Of a stretch of 64,000 bases of DNA, positions 32,997 through 40,748 are shown in pieces; position 1 is the stretch's first letter; each line of letters begins with the position of its first letter. A program made the position numbers and the translations under genes. The stretch lies in assembly GCA_902363625.1 (NCBI GenBank), contig CABJAS010000008.1:177047-241046 (forward strand), read 5' to 3'. Under the pieces are notes generated by a model. It saw only the letters and a list, made by a program, of their open reading frames with translations, was not told the origin of the DNA and made no database searches. The DNA is from Clostridiaceae bacterium. Its GTDB lineage: Bacteria; Bacillota_I; Bacilli_A; Erysipelotrichales; Coprobacillaceae.

Positions 32997-33464
32997 TTAA
33001 GATCTCATTTCAATAAATTCTACATTCATTTCTTCATTATCTATATAAAGAACAGCATAGCTTGCCGGTGATCCGCCGCGAGGTAAATGCGTTGATCCCG
33101 GGTTAATAATTTTGACGTTTTCGATATCGATATTCATTGGCATATGGGTATGACCGCAGCAAAGAATATCTAATTGATTTTCTTTCGCAAATTCAAGCAT
33201 GGCTTCTTCTTTATTGAAATAGCCAAAATACTGACCATGGGCAATGCCTATTCGATACCCTTCAAAATCAATGATCTCATAATCCTTTAAATCCGATGTC
33301 CAATCGTTATTCCCGCGGACAGCCACAAATTCCGATAACTGATCATCATAGCCTTCGTTATCGCCGCAATGGATAAATAAATCGGCGTCTTCATTATCTT
33401 CTAACACCTGAATCACATCAGCAGCCCGACCATGATTATCCGACATGATGACTATTTTTTTCAC
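32997..33464 (-). CDS. YfcE/YsnB-type metallophosphoesterase
   Basis: A 155-residue calcineurin-like phosphodiesterase with all metal motifs: MSDNHG (8-13), HCGDNE, RGNND and CGHTHMP. Family members hydrolyse phosphodiesters in vitro; the natural substrate is uncertain. B. subtilis ysnB lies downstream of gerM-rph-ysnA, so this is probably its counterpart. Its ATG overlaps the fucosidase stop by 4 bases. A GAGATC hairpin with seven T (32983-33006) ends the transcript. Confidence 0.88.
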   Translation of the reverse strand: MKKIVIMSDNHGRAADVIQVLEDNEDADLFIHCGDNEGYDDQLSEFVAVRGNNDWTSDLKDYEIIDFEGYRIGIAHGQYFGYFNKEEAMLEFAKENQLDILCCGHTHMPMNIDIENVKIINPGSTHLPRGGSPASYAVLYIDNEEMNVEFIEMRS

Positions 33465-34747
33465 GATTTTAAAGTAATCTCCAATACTGTATCGATAGGA
33501 TTAGGTAAATCATTTGTTCCGGCAAAATTGATGAACACAATATCCGGATAATTATTGACAGTCCAGTAATCCATCACTTTTACTTCTGTTCCGTCATTCA
33601 ATAAAATAATCGATTCAATCTGCTCTTTACGAATGCCAAATAGCGGAATTCCGCCAATAGACATTTCCATAATATGATAATAGAGCTTGTTTCCTCTTTG
33701 TGTGATGCGTCCGTTATCCGGCTTTGTCAGTTCAGTCGGTCCACATCCATAAATACTTTTTGAATAATCTGCCATCCACTCACCGATTTCATTTAAAATA
33801 CGTATCGAATCTTTAGGGAAGCGTCCGCGTGCATCCGGTCCAACATTTAAGATCATGTTTCCGCCCTTTGAGACACACTCCACTAATTTGCGAATGATTG
33901 TTGATGGTTTCTTAAAGTTATGATCCGATGAATGGTAACCCCAGTTATCATTCATGGTAATGCAGGCTTCCCATAAAACCGGATTTCCCATATCATCTAA
34001 AATACCATAGGGAGGAATAACCTGTTCAGGGGAAACAAAGTCTCCTGAATAATCCGTTGGATGCTGAGTAGCTAATGAACCAAACCCTTCACCGCTTACT
34101 TCCAAACGATTATCTAAAATAATATCCGGCTGATGCTTTCTGACCATCTCTACTAATTCCTGAGCTTTCCAAGTTTCCGCCGTCATATTGTCATAAGAAA
34201 AGTCAAACCACATAATATCAATCGGTCCATATTGCGTACATAATTCTTCTACTTGTCCATGCATATATTTTAAATAGCGATCAAAGTCATGCAATGTATC
34301 TTTAAAAGCTTCATTTCTTCTTTCCGGATGCTGTTTATCTCCATAGTGCGGAAAATCCGGATGATACCAATCGATCAAAGAGAAATACAGTCCCGCTCTG
34401 ATTCCCTCTGCACGAAATGCTTCTAAAAATTCTCTGACAAAGTCACGTTTTGTTTTATAGTCGGTCAGCTTACTGTCAAATAAGCAATAGCCGTCATGAT
34501 GTTTGGCAGTTAAAACAGCGTATTTCATTCCTGCTTTTTTCGCCATTTTTGCCCATTCTTTCATATCACAGTCATCTGGATCAAAGGCATCTATATATTT
34601 TTGATAATCCTCATTGCTGATCTCTTCATAGCTTCTGATCCATTCTCCTCTAGCTGGAACAGCGTAAGCTCCGAAGTGGATGAACATCCCAAATCTTGCG
34701 TCTTTATACCACTCTACTCTTTTGTTGTATACTGCTCTATCAAACAT
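33461..34747 (-). CDS. Alpha-L-fucosidase, GH29 family
   Basis: A 428-residue glycoside hydrolase: WYKDARFGMFIHFG opening, LTAKHHDGYCLFDSKLT (active-site histidines), IDIMWFDFSYD (with the expected catalytic nucleophile aspartate) and GGNMILNVGPDARG. No signal peptide, so it acts on imported fucosides, such as those from host glycans. GAGGTG before ATG 34747 sets the start. It overlaps the phosphoesterase gene by 4 bases. It sits between gerM and a YsnB-like gene, next to the CRISPR array, in what looks like an insertion. Confidence 0.92.
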   Translation of the reverse strand: MFDRAVYNKRVEWYKDARFGMFIHFGAYAVPARGEWIRSYEEISNEDYQKYIDAFDPDDCDMKEWAKMAKKAGMKYAVLTAKHHDGYCLFDSKLTDYKTKRDFVREFLEAFRAEGIRAGLYFSLIDWYHPDFPHYGDKQHPERRNEAFKDTLHDFDRYLKYMHGQVEELCTQYGPIDIMWFDFSYDNMTAETWKAQELVEMVRKHQPDIILDNRLEVSGEGFGSLATQHPTDYSGDFVSPEQVIPPYGILDDMGNPVLWEACITMNDNWGYHSSDHNFKKPSTIIRKLVECVSKGGNMILNVGPDARGRFPKDSIRILNEIGEWMADYSKSIYGCGPTELTKPDNGRITQRGNKLYYHIMEMSIGGIPLFGIRKEQIESIILLNDGTEVKVMDYWTVNNYPDIVFINFAGTNDLPNPIDTVLEITLKS

Positions 34748-34779
34748 TATTTTCACCTCTGTAACAGTATAACATAAAA

Positions 34780-34814
34780 AAAGAAAGAAACAATCATCAG
34801 ACGATAATTGTTTC
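34780..34814 (-). terminator. Terminator at the distal end of the CRISPR array
   Basis: GAAACAAT (34787-34794) and ATTGTTTC (34807-34814) pair, and the minus strand runs into a T-rich tract. It lies downstream of the array when the array is read on the minus strand, and directly before the fucosidase start. Confidence 0.65.
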
Positions 34815-34930
34815 AAGTTCACAAATTAACCATTAATTTAATTAAAATATTCAATAACGAATCTAAATATGTTCCTAATTATAAACTTTCATATCCTTAT
34901 TTCTACTCTTGAGGCAGACACAACCTCAGA

Positions 34931-35350
34931 ATATAAATACATCTTATGTTGTTATTAAACAAAATGCTAATGATTACCTTATTTATTTGTTTATTGGATT
35001 TAAATACATCTTATGTTGTTATTAAACTGTTGACGGTTTGGTTTATATAGTGGAACTTATTTCATTTAAATACATCTTATGTTGTTATTAAACTTGCGGA
35101 CGAGATAAATATCGTCAATCTGACAAGATTTAAATACATCTTATGTTGTTATTAAACGTGGAAAAAACGCTTGATTTGTGCGTTGATTGGTGATTTAAAT
35201 ATATCTTATGTTGTTATTAAACATGAACGATCTTATTTTTATATTCCATAATCGAACTTTAAATACATCTTATGTTGTTATTAAACTGTACGATAAAGAA
35301 TATTATCGTACAACACTCAACTTTAAATACATCTTATGTTGTTATTAAAC
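34931..35350 (-). CRISPR. CRISPR array, seven repeats, type I-B-like repeat
   Basis: Seven 30-base repeats begin at 34931, 34998, 35064, 35128, 35193, 35257 and 35321; six unique spacers of 37, 36, 34, 35, 34 and 34 bases. On the plus strand the repeat opens ATTTAAATAC and closes TTGTTATTAAAC. Read on the minus strand it begins GTTTAATAACAAC and ends in ATTTAAAT, like type I-B repeats of Clostridia (family knowledge). The first plus-strand repeat is altered near its outer end and the two right-hand repeats differ at one terminal base; a degenerate repeat at the left end places the leader on the right. No cas gene occurs in the window. Confidence 0.92.
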
Positions 35351-35616
35351 CCTCGTAAATACCGCTTTCTGTAACTTTATTATTTCATAAATACCCAGTA
35401 AATTCAAGGGATTCTTCTTATTTTACCAGCGACATCTATTCTTTTATAAATAGAATTGAAACTAAGAGAATAGCCAGTATTTACAGGCACAAACAGATAT
35501 TTTTAAAAAATGAGCCTGGTAAATTATTTAGAATAAGCGGCTCTAATAAAAACGTTGTCTATAAAGAATAATAAAACATTCAACCAATAGCACCTCATTT
35601 TGTGCGGATAAAAAAA
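35351..35616 (-). promoter_or_regulatory. Probable CRISPR leader
   Basis: A 266-base AT-rich gene-free stretch between the array and the gerM terminator. On the minus strand it holds TTGAAT then AATAAT with about 17 bases between them as a possible promoter, and repeated TTTAC(C/T)GG-like words near 35395-35430 and 35510-35525. Position and composition fit a leader; no known leader motif was confirmed. Confidence 0.5.
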
Positions 35617-35643
35617 GAAACAATTACCATAAGATAATTGTTC
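35611..35643 (-). terminator. Terminator after gerM
   Basis: Imperfect stem (35617-35626 with 35635-35643) followed by seven T on the minus strand, just after the gerM stop. It is similar in sequence to the hairpin at 34787-34814. Confidence 0.7.
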
Positions 35644-35648
35644 TTTTT

Positions 35649-36617
35649 TTACATTTTAACGACATTATATACTACATTCTTTGATACGATTTCATCTTTA
35701 CCGATAGCTTCTCCGTTGACTTCAAAGCTGATCGTTTCCACTCCGTCAATCTGTCTTAAAGAAAGTAAAAGCATATCCGTAACTTGCGGATTCAGTGACA
35801 TTTCATCAAGTAAGGCACCATCACTTAGATTAACGATCAAGCGACCGTCTTCAATGCGTGTTCCATCTAATACTTTCAGATTTTCAAAGGCTTTGTTTTC
35901 ACTGATTAAAGATGAAATAGAATTTTGTGAAAGTAAAATAGATACCTTATCTTGTACAGAAAGATCACTTGTATCGATACGTTTTGTAACCGGCACATAG
36001 AAATCCTGTCCGTCAATCTGCTTATTCCCATAGACAACTAAAGCGCTCGTCTTATGTAAATAAGCGTTTACGGTTTCAAAGTTGTTTAATCCCAGATTAT
36101 GCCCATAGTTAGCACTTAAAGAGATATAGCTGTCTGGCAGATTGGTTATTTCATTCCCATCTGATGTGAAATGAAGTTTTTCAATACCGTTATAATCACA
36201 TAACGTCCAAGTTAATGCTTCAATAAACTTTAAGCTTTCTTCCTTGCTGAGATTTAGTAACGCACTGTTGAAATCAATCGTCAGCAGTTTGTCATTTAAT
36301 GATGTACTGTTGACCTGCAGATCACTGCTTAAAACCGGTGACAGATTTGGCAATGATGATGGACTTTCTTTCATCTTATAAAGAATGTCCATGACATCTT
36401 TTTCCAGCTGACCACTTTCTGTCAATTCGATATTCACGGGTATTAAAAGTCCGCTATTATCTTGGTAAACCACTTCTTTGTAACTCCCGCTTGGCTGATC
36501 ATACACGACATTGGATACCGGTTCATCTTTTGGATCTTTGTTTTTCATGTAAACAAAGCCAACCGCTAAAACAAAAGCACAGACCAAAAGCGTATTGATG
36601 ATCTTCTTTTTTCTCAT
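35649..36617 (-). CDS. gerM: GerM-like protein with two GerMN domains
   Basis: A 322-residue exported protein with a single N-terminal membrane/signal anchor (about 6-24). Two GerMN domains are visible: about 55-170 (VNIELTESGQLEKDVMDIL...LTIDFNSALLNL) and about 195-315 (VYGNKQIDGQDFYVPVTKRI...LIVNLSDGALLD). In B. subtilis GerM is a mother-cell protein of the engulfing envelope needed for sporulation and germination. It follows murI by 67 bases with a terminator between, the same racE-gerM neighbourhood as in B. subtilis. Confidence 0.88.
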   Translation of the reverse strand: MRKKKIINTLLVCAFVLAVGFVYMKNKDPKDEPVSNVVYDQPSGSYKEVVYQDNSGLLIPVNIELTESGQLEKDVMDILYKMKESPSSLPNLSPVLSSDLQVNSTSLNDKLLTIDFNSALLNLSKEESLKFIEALTWTLCDYNGIEKLHFTSDGNEITNLPDSYISLSANYGHNLGLNNFETVNAYLHKTSALVVYGNKQIDGQDFYVPVTKRIDTSDLSVQDKVSILLSQNSISSLISENKAFENLKVLDGTRIEDGRLIVNLSDGALLDEMSLNPQVTDMLLLSLRQIDGVETISFEVNGEAIGKDEIVSKNVVYNVVKM

Positions 36618-36661
36618 ATTCTCACCTCATCAAATTATATTTATGAGACTGTAAAATATGC

Positions 36662-36686
36662 AAAAAAACTGAACGTATGTTCAGTT
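36662..36686 (-). terminator. Terminator between murI and gerM
   Basis: AACTGAAC (36667-36674) and GTTCAGTT (36679-36686) form a perfect stem with a T tract; it overlaps the murI stop codon. Confidence 0.7.
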
Positions 36687-37467
36687 AAACTTCAATATGA
36701 TGAACCTTTTTTCCTGTAAAGTCAAAGAAGCTCGCAGCAGCAAATTTAAAATCTTCAATATCTCCTGTTGTATTGATTTCTACCTGACCGACATGCTGAG
36801 TATCAATCAAATGATGTTCGCTTAAATAATAAGCTACTTCCTTAGAGACAGATTCGCTTGAAGATATATAGCAAATATCACTTAAGACTTCTTTAAACTG
36901 ACTATCAATAATTGGATAATGTGTGCAGCCTAAGATCATTGAGTCAATCTTTCCCTGATAAGAAGCAACATATTCTTTTATGGTTTCTTGGATCCCCTGC
37001 TTATATTCTCCCGATTCAATTAAGGGAACCAGTTTTGGTGTAGAAAGCTCCATGACCTGCACCTGCTTATTATACAAGGCAATTGTGTCTTGGTATTTAT
37101 GTGAATCGATGGTTGCTTTAGTGGCGATGACTAATACCTTTTCCATATCCTTTTTCAAAAAATTCTGCACCGTAGAATCGATAACGCCAATGATGCGCGT
37201 TTTTGGATAAGCGGCTCTTAATTCTTCCAGCACGTTAGCGGAAGTTGTATTGCACGCCAAAACGATAATTTTAATCTGATGAGCAATAAAATATTCCACC
37301 ACCTTTGAAGCACATTCATATAAGGCTTCTTTACTTTTATCCCCATAAGGGCAATTCTTGTTGTCCCCAATATACATTAAATCGGTGTGAGGAAGATCTT
37401 TTATCATGGTCTGTAAAACTGTCAGTCCTCCCACTCCAGAATCAAATATCCCAATTGTGTTTTTCAT
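36685..37467 (-). CDS. murI: Glutamate racemase
   Basis: A 260-residue enzyme making D-glutamate for peptidoglycan. IGIFDSGVGGLTVL (4-17, catalytic aspartate and first serine region), YIGDNKNCPYG, VLACNTTSAN (first catalytic cysteine, residue about 72) and GCTHYPII (second catalytic cysteine) are all present. It is 10 bases downstream of the VanY-like gene, in one transcript. Confidence 0.96.
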   Translation of the reverse strand: MKNTIGIFDSGVGGLTVLQTMIKDLPHTDLMYIGDNKNCPYGDKSKEALYECASKVVEYFIAHQIKIIVLACNTTSANVLEELRAAYPKTRIIGVIDSTVQNFLKKDMEKVLVIATKATIDSHKYQDTIALYNKQVQVMELSTPKLVPLIESGEYKQGIQETIKEYVASYQGKIDSMILGCTHYPIIDSQFKEVLSDICYISSSESVSKEVAYYLSEHHLIDTQHVGQVEINTTGDIEDFKFAAASFFDFTGKKVHHIEV

Positions 37468-37476
37468 GTTTATCTC

Positions 37477-38640
37477 CTACTTCTTTTTGCTGACATACTC
37501 TTCTAATGTCTTATAATTTTGATCATGCATCTCTTTGGCAATCTCTTTTCCCACATAACGATACGTGTAAGCATTATATTCTCTTCCTGTTTCTTCACTT
37601 TTATCTTTTGGATAACGTAAGATAAAGCCATACTGATAAGCATTCTTTTCGAGCCAAGTAAAGAATGATGCGTTTTCAAAGTCTTCCACTGCCAGATTCG
37701 TGACTTGAAAAGAAACCGTCATTCCCAATTGTTCTTCAAGATGCCCTGCCTGCTGTTCATTTTCAGCTAAGGCAGATTCATAGCTCTTATAGGCACTTAG
37801 TACGTAATAAGGTACAAAGTCCGAACTGTTTTCATAAGCATGACACATTTCTTTGAGTGCCTGATAAGCGTCTTCTCTTAAATATAAGAAATACGTATAG
37901 CGTGGTAAATCTTCGATCAAAGACAAATCATCTGGCACATAGCTGTCCACTGTTGTCTTTCCTTTTAAAACAGCGTCCAAAGCCGTCGGTTCTTCTAAAA
38001 AGAGAACTTCTTTTGCGGCAGTAGAAGCTGAAATCAGACGTTCTACCTGGTTAGGCGTATAATATTCAAACAAAGCCACCAAAATCTCTGTACAGGCATC
38101 CAAAGACTGATAGCCCAGCTTATTTAATGATTCCAAATTATCCTCTACTAAAGCTAAATAGCTGTAATCATCAATCATATAGAAAGGTTTCAGTTTCTCA
38201 TAAATGGTAATATGTTTAAGATTAAAGTTCGTATTGCTGACATAGTCATTTAAAAGCTTGGCATTAATCAAAGCCGTTAAGTTTTCTCCGACTGACCAAG
38301 GTGTATCCGCTTTTAAGCGATTTACAATGGTATTCGTCTGAGTAACGACCTCTTGTAAAGTTGTATATGTACCGCTTCTTTCAACGCTGTTGTAATATTC
38401 ATAGTTTTGAATTTGAAACCCTGGATAAGTTATATAACGAATAAATTCAAAGACTCCTACATTATTTTCTACCATGTAGTTCTGCTGTGCTTCATCCATA
38501 TAGGTCTCAATTAATATACGACTTTCGTTGTTCATTCCGGCAACACGATAAAAACGATCATATTTATTGTTTATTCCTATGAAAGCAACTAAAAAGCATA
38601 CTCCGGCAAATAAAAAAATATGATAATGTTTTAGTTTCAC
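37477..38640 (-). CDS. VanY/LdcB-like D,D-carboxypeptidase homologue lacking the zinc site
   Basis: A 387-residue membrane-anchored protein (one N-terminal segment, about 6-23). The C-terminal 120 residues follow the VanY family (VLSAYKSYE, WLEKNAYQYGFILRYPKDK, YRYVGKEIAKEMHD). But where active enzymes read SEHQTGLAVD, this reads SFQVTNLAVE (310-319), and where they read YEPWHYRYVG it reads YNAYTYRYVG (355-364). Both zinc histidines, the zinc aspartate and the catalytic glutamate are replaced, so it is probably a non-catalytic cell-wall binding protein. The start is GTG 38640 with GAGGTG upstream. Upstream of murI in the same unit. Confidence 0.75.
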   Translation of the reverse strand: MKLKHYHIFLFAGVCFLVAFIGINNKYDRFYRVAGMNNESRILIETYMDEAQQNYMVENNVGVFEFIRYITYPGFQIQNYEYYNSVERSGTYTTLQEVVTQTNTIVNRLKADTPWSVGENLTALINAKLLNDYVSNTNFNLKHITIYEKLKPFYMIDDYSYLALVEDNLESLNKLGYQSLDACTEILVALFEYYTPNQVERLISASTAAKEVLFLEEPTALDAVLKGKTTVDSYVPDDLSLIEDLPRYTYFLYLREDAYQALKEMCHAYENSSDFVPYYVLSAYKSYESALAENEQQAGHLEEQLGMTVSFQVTNLAVEDFENASFFTWLEKNAYQYGFILRYPKDKSEETGREYNAYTYRYVGKEIAKEMHDQNYKTLEEYVSKKK

Positions 38641-38704
38641 GGTATCACCTCGTTGTTTCCTATTATATAATAATTGGCACTTATTTACCACTATTATATG
38701 AAAA

Positions 38705-38724
38705 GAACCCTGTTAATAGGGTTC
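38705..38724 (-). terminator. Terminator after the GerE-like gene
   Basis: GAACCCT (38705-38711) and AGGGTTC (38718-38724) form the stem; TTTT follows on the minus strand. Confidence 0.65.
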
Positions 38725-38725
38725 C

Positions 38726-38932
38726 TTACTGTATCTTAAGTTCATTCAATTTAATCAGTTCCAGTACTGCCTGTATTCTGGAAGTCACTCCTAATTTCTG
38801 AATGACATTGGAAATATGATTACGGACAGTTTTTTCACTGATACCGAGTTTCTTGGCAATATCTCTTGTTGTATAGTGATTGATAAGCAACTCAAAAATT
38901 TCCTTCTCACGTTTAGTAAGTATTCCTGGCAT
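38726..38932 (-). CDS. GerE-like LuxR-type DNA-binding protein
   Basis: A 68-residue protein consisting only of a LuxR-type HTH: LTKREKEIFELLINHYTTRDIAKKLGISEKTVRNHISNVIQKLGV. In size and composition it matches GerE (74 residues in B. subtilis), the late mother-cell regulator, and it lies in the same chromosomal position (between uvrC and racE-gerM). Orthology is inferred from these points; it has no receiver domain, so it acts without phosphorylation. Confidence 0.75.
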   Translation of the reverse strand: MPGILTKREKEIFELLINHYTTRDIAKKLGISEKTVRNHISNVIQKLGVTSRIQAVLELIKLNELKIQ

Positions 38933-38976
38933 GACTTTACCCCCTTAGTACATCATATGAGTAAAATCAAAAATGG

Positions 38977-40740
38977 TTATCGCTTATCTAATTCTGCTTT
39001 TAAATTTTTTGCGACTTCTTTAGGCAGGATCTCTTCTAATTCTTCCAAAGAAGCTTCTTTCATCTTCTTAACACTGCCGAATTTACGCAGTAATTTCTTT
39101 TTACGGACTTCACCGATTCCATCGACCTCATCTAAGATAGAAGCAAATAAAGATTTTGCACGAACATTTTTATGGAAGCTGATCGCATAGCGATGGACCT
39201 CATCCTGCATTCGAGTCAGCAAATAAAACAGCTGGCTTTTACGATCAATCTCTACCGGTTCACCATTTTGATCCAATAATAATGCTGTGGAATGCTTGTC
39301 ATCTTTACTTAAACCACTGACATAAATATCCATATTTAAACTGTCAATGACTTCTTTTGCCGCCTTAATTTGTCCTTTCCCACCATCGACGATAATCAGA
39401 TCCGGCTTTCTTAAGCCATCCATCAGCACTCGGAAATATCGGCGATAGACGACTTCTTTCATACTAGCATAGTCATCGGGTCCTTCGACAGTTTTAATCT
39501 TAAATTTGCGGTAATCATTTTTAGATGGCTTCCCTTCTACAAAACAGACCATCCCGGCAACCGAATAGCTTCCTTGAATATTCGAGTTATCGAACAGTTC
39601 TATCACGGCAGGACGCTTAATCTTCAAAGCAAGTCCTAACTCATCGATGGCAGTGACATTCTTATTCTCAGCTGTTTCCATCAAAATAAATTTCTTTTCC
39701 AGCATTTCCTTAGCATTGTCACATGCCATCTTTACAAGATCCGCTTTATTTCCTCGAGTAGGCTGCAATACCTTGCATCCCAATACTTCCTCCAATAATT
39801 TAAGGTCATCCGATTTAGGCATGAGAATTTCTTTTGGCAATGTATTTTTCGCATAAAAATGAACGATGAAGCTGGATAACTCTTCTTCAATATCGCCATA
39901 GATCGGCACTAAATTAATATCACGCGCTAATAGTTTACCGTTACGCATAAAGAAAATCTGTACACTCAGATACCCTTTATCCACATGGTAGCCAATGATA
40001 TCACGATCGACTTGATCGTTGAACTGAACATGCTGCTTGCTGGTGACATGCTGGATATAACGGATCAGGTCACGATATTCCTTTGCCTGTTCAAACTGCA
40101 TCGCTTCGCTGGCATTCTGCATCTTTTCTTGAAGGTCACTGATAATCTCTTTAACATCCCCATTAATAAACTTTGTAATTTGTGTTGTCATTTGATTATA
40201 TGTTTCTTCATCTACTTCGTTGATGCAAGGACCCAAACATTGATTCAAAGAATAGTATAAACAGGGTTTATTGGGAATATGGTTACACTTTCTCAATGGA
40301 TAAAGACGATTCAGCAATTTATAAATTTCTCTGGCTGCCGTAGCATCCGGGAAAGGTCCAAAATATTTATTCTTTTTATCCTTAACATCACGAACGATCT
40401 TCAATCGCGGATGACGCTCTTTTGTCATGAGGATATAGGGATAATAGCTATTATCCATAAACATGATGTTATACTTTGGCGTATAGTCTTTGATAAGGTT
40501 GATTTCTAAAAGCAGGGCTTCTTTTTCAGAATGGGTGACAATGTAGTCAAAGTCAACAATTTCACTGACCAGCTTGGTCGTCTTATAGTTATGTGCCCCC
40601 ATAAAGTAAGAAGAAACACGGTTCTTTAGTTTTTTTGCCTTTCCCACATAAATGATCGTCCCTTCACTGTCTTTCATCAGATAGCAGCCGGGTTCTAACG
40701 GGAGCAATGCTAATTTTTGTTTAATCAACGTTGTACTCAT
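38977..40740 (-). CDS. uvrC: UvrABC excinuclease subunit C
   Basis: A 587-residue nucleotide-excision nuclease. GIY-YIG domain at the N-terminus (PGCYLMKDSEGTIIYVGKAKKLKNR), a UVR motif, the RNase H-like C-terminal nuclease domain (ELFDNSNIQGSYSVAGMV, PDLIIVDGGKGQ) and a tandem HhH tail ending near DKR. Length is normal. It is 8 bases downstream of mutS2. Confidence 0.97.
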   Translation of the reverse strand: MSTTLIKQKLALLPLEPGCYLMKDSEGTIIYVGKAKKLKNRVSSYFMGAHNYKTTKLVSEIVDFDYIVTHSEKEALLLEINLIKDYTPKYNIMFMDNSYYPYILMTKERHPRLKIVRDVKDKKNKYFGPFPDATAAREIYKLLNRLYPLRKCNHIPNKPCLYYSLNQCLGPCINEVDEETYNQMTTQITKFINGDVKEIISDLQEKMQNASEAMQFEQAKEYRDLIRYIQHVTSKQHVQFNDQVDRDIIGYHVDKGYLSVQIFFMRNGKLLARDINLVPIYGDIEEELSSFIVHFYAKNTLPKEILMPKSDDLKLLEEVLGCKVLQPTRGNKADLVKMACDNAKEMLEKKFILMETAENKNVTAIDELGLALKIKRPAVIELFDNSNIQGSYSVAGMVCFVEGKPSKNDYRKFKIKTVEGPDDYASMKEVVYRRYFRVLMDGLRKPDLIIVDGGKGQIKAAKEVIDSLNMDIYVSGLSKDDKHSTALLLDQNGEPVEIDRKSQLFYLLTRMQDEVHRYAISFHKNVRAKSLFASILDEVDGIGEVRKKKLLRKFGSVKKMKEASLEELEEILPKEVAKNLKAELDKR

Positions 40741-40748
40741 GGCTTCTC

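Noticed and set aside
34931..35350. Simple tandem repeat rather than CRISPR
   Set aside because: The repeats are regular 30-mers separated by six unrelated spacers of 34-37 bases.
36980..37210. Plus-strand coding frames over murI, uvrC, ileS and others
   Set aside because: They are antisense shadows of well-supported genes, without ribosome binding sites or recognisable domains.
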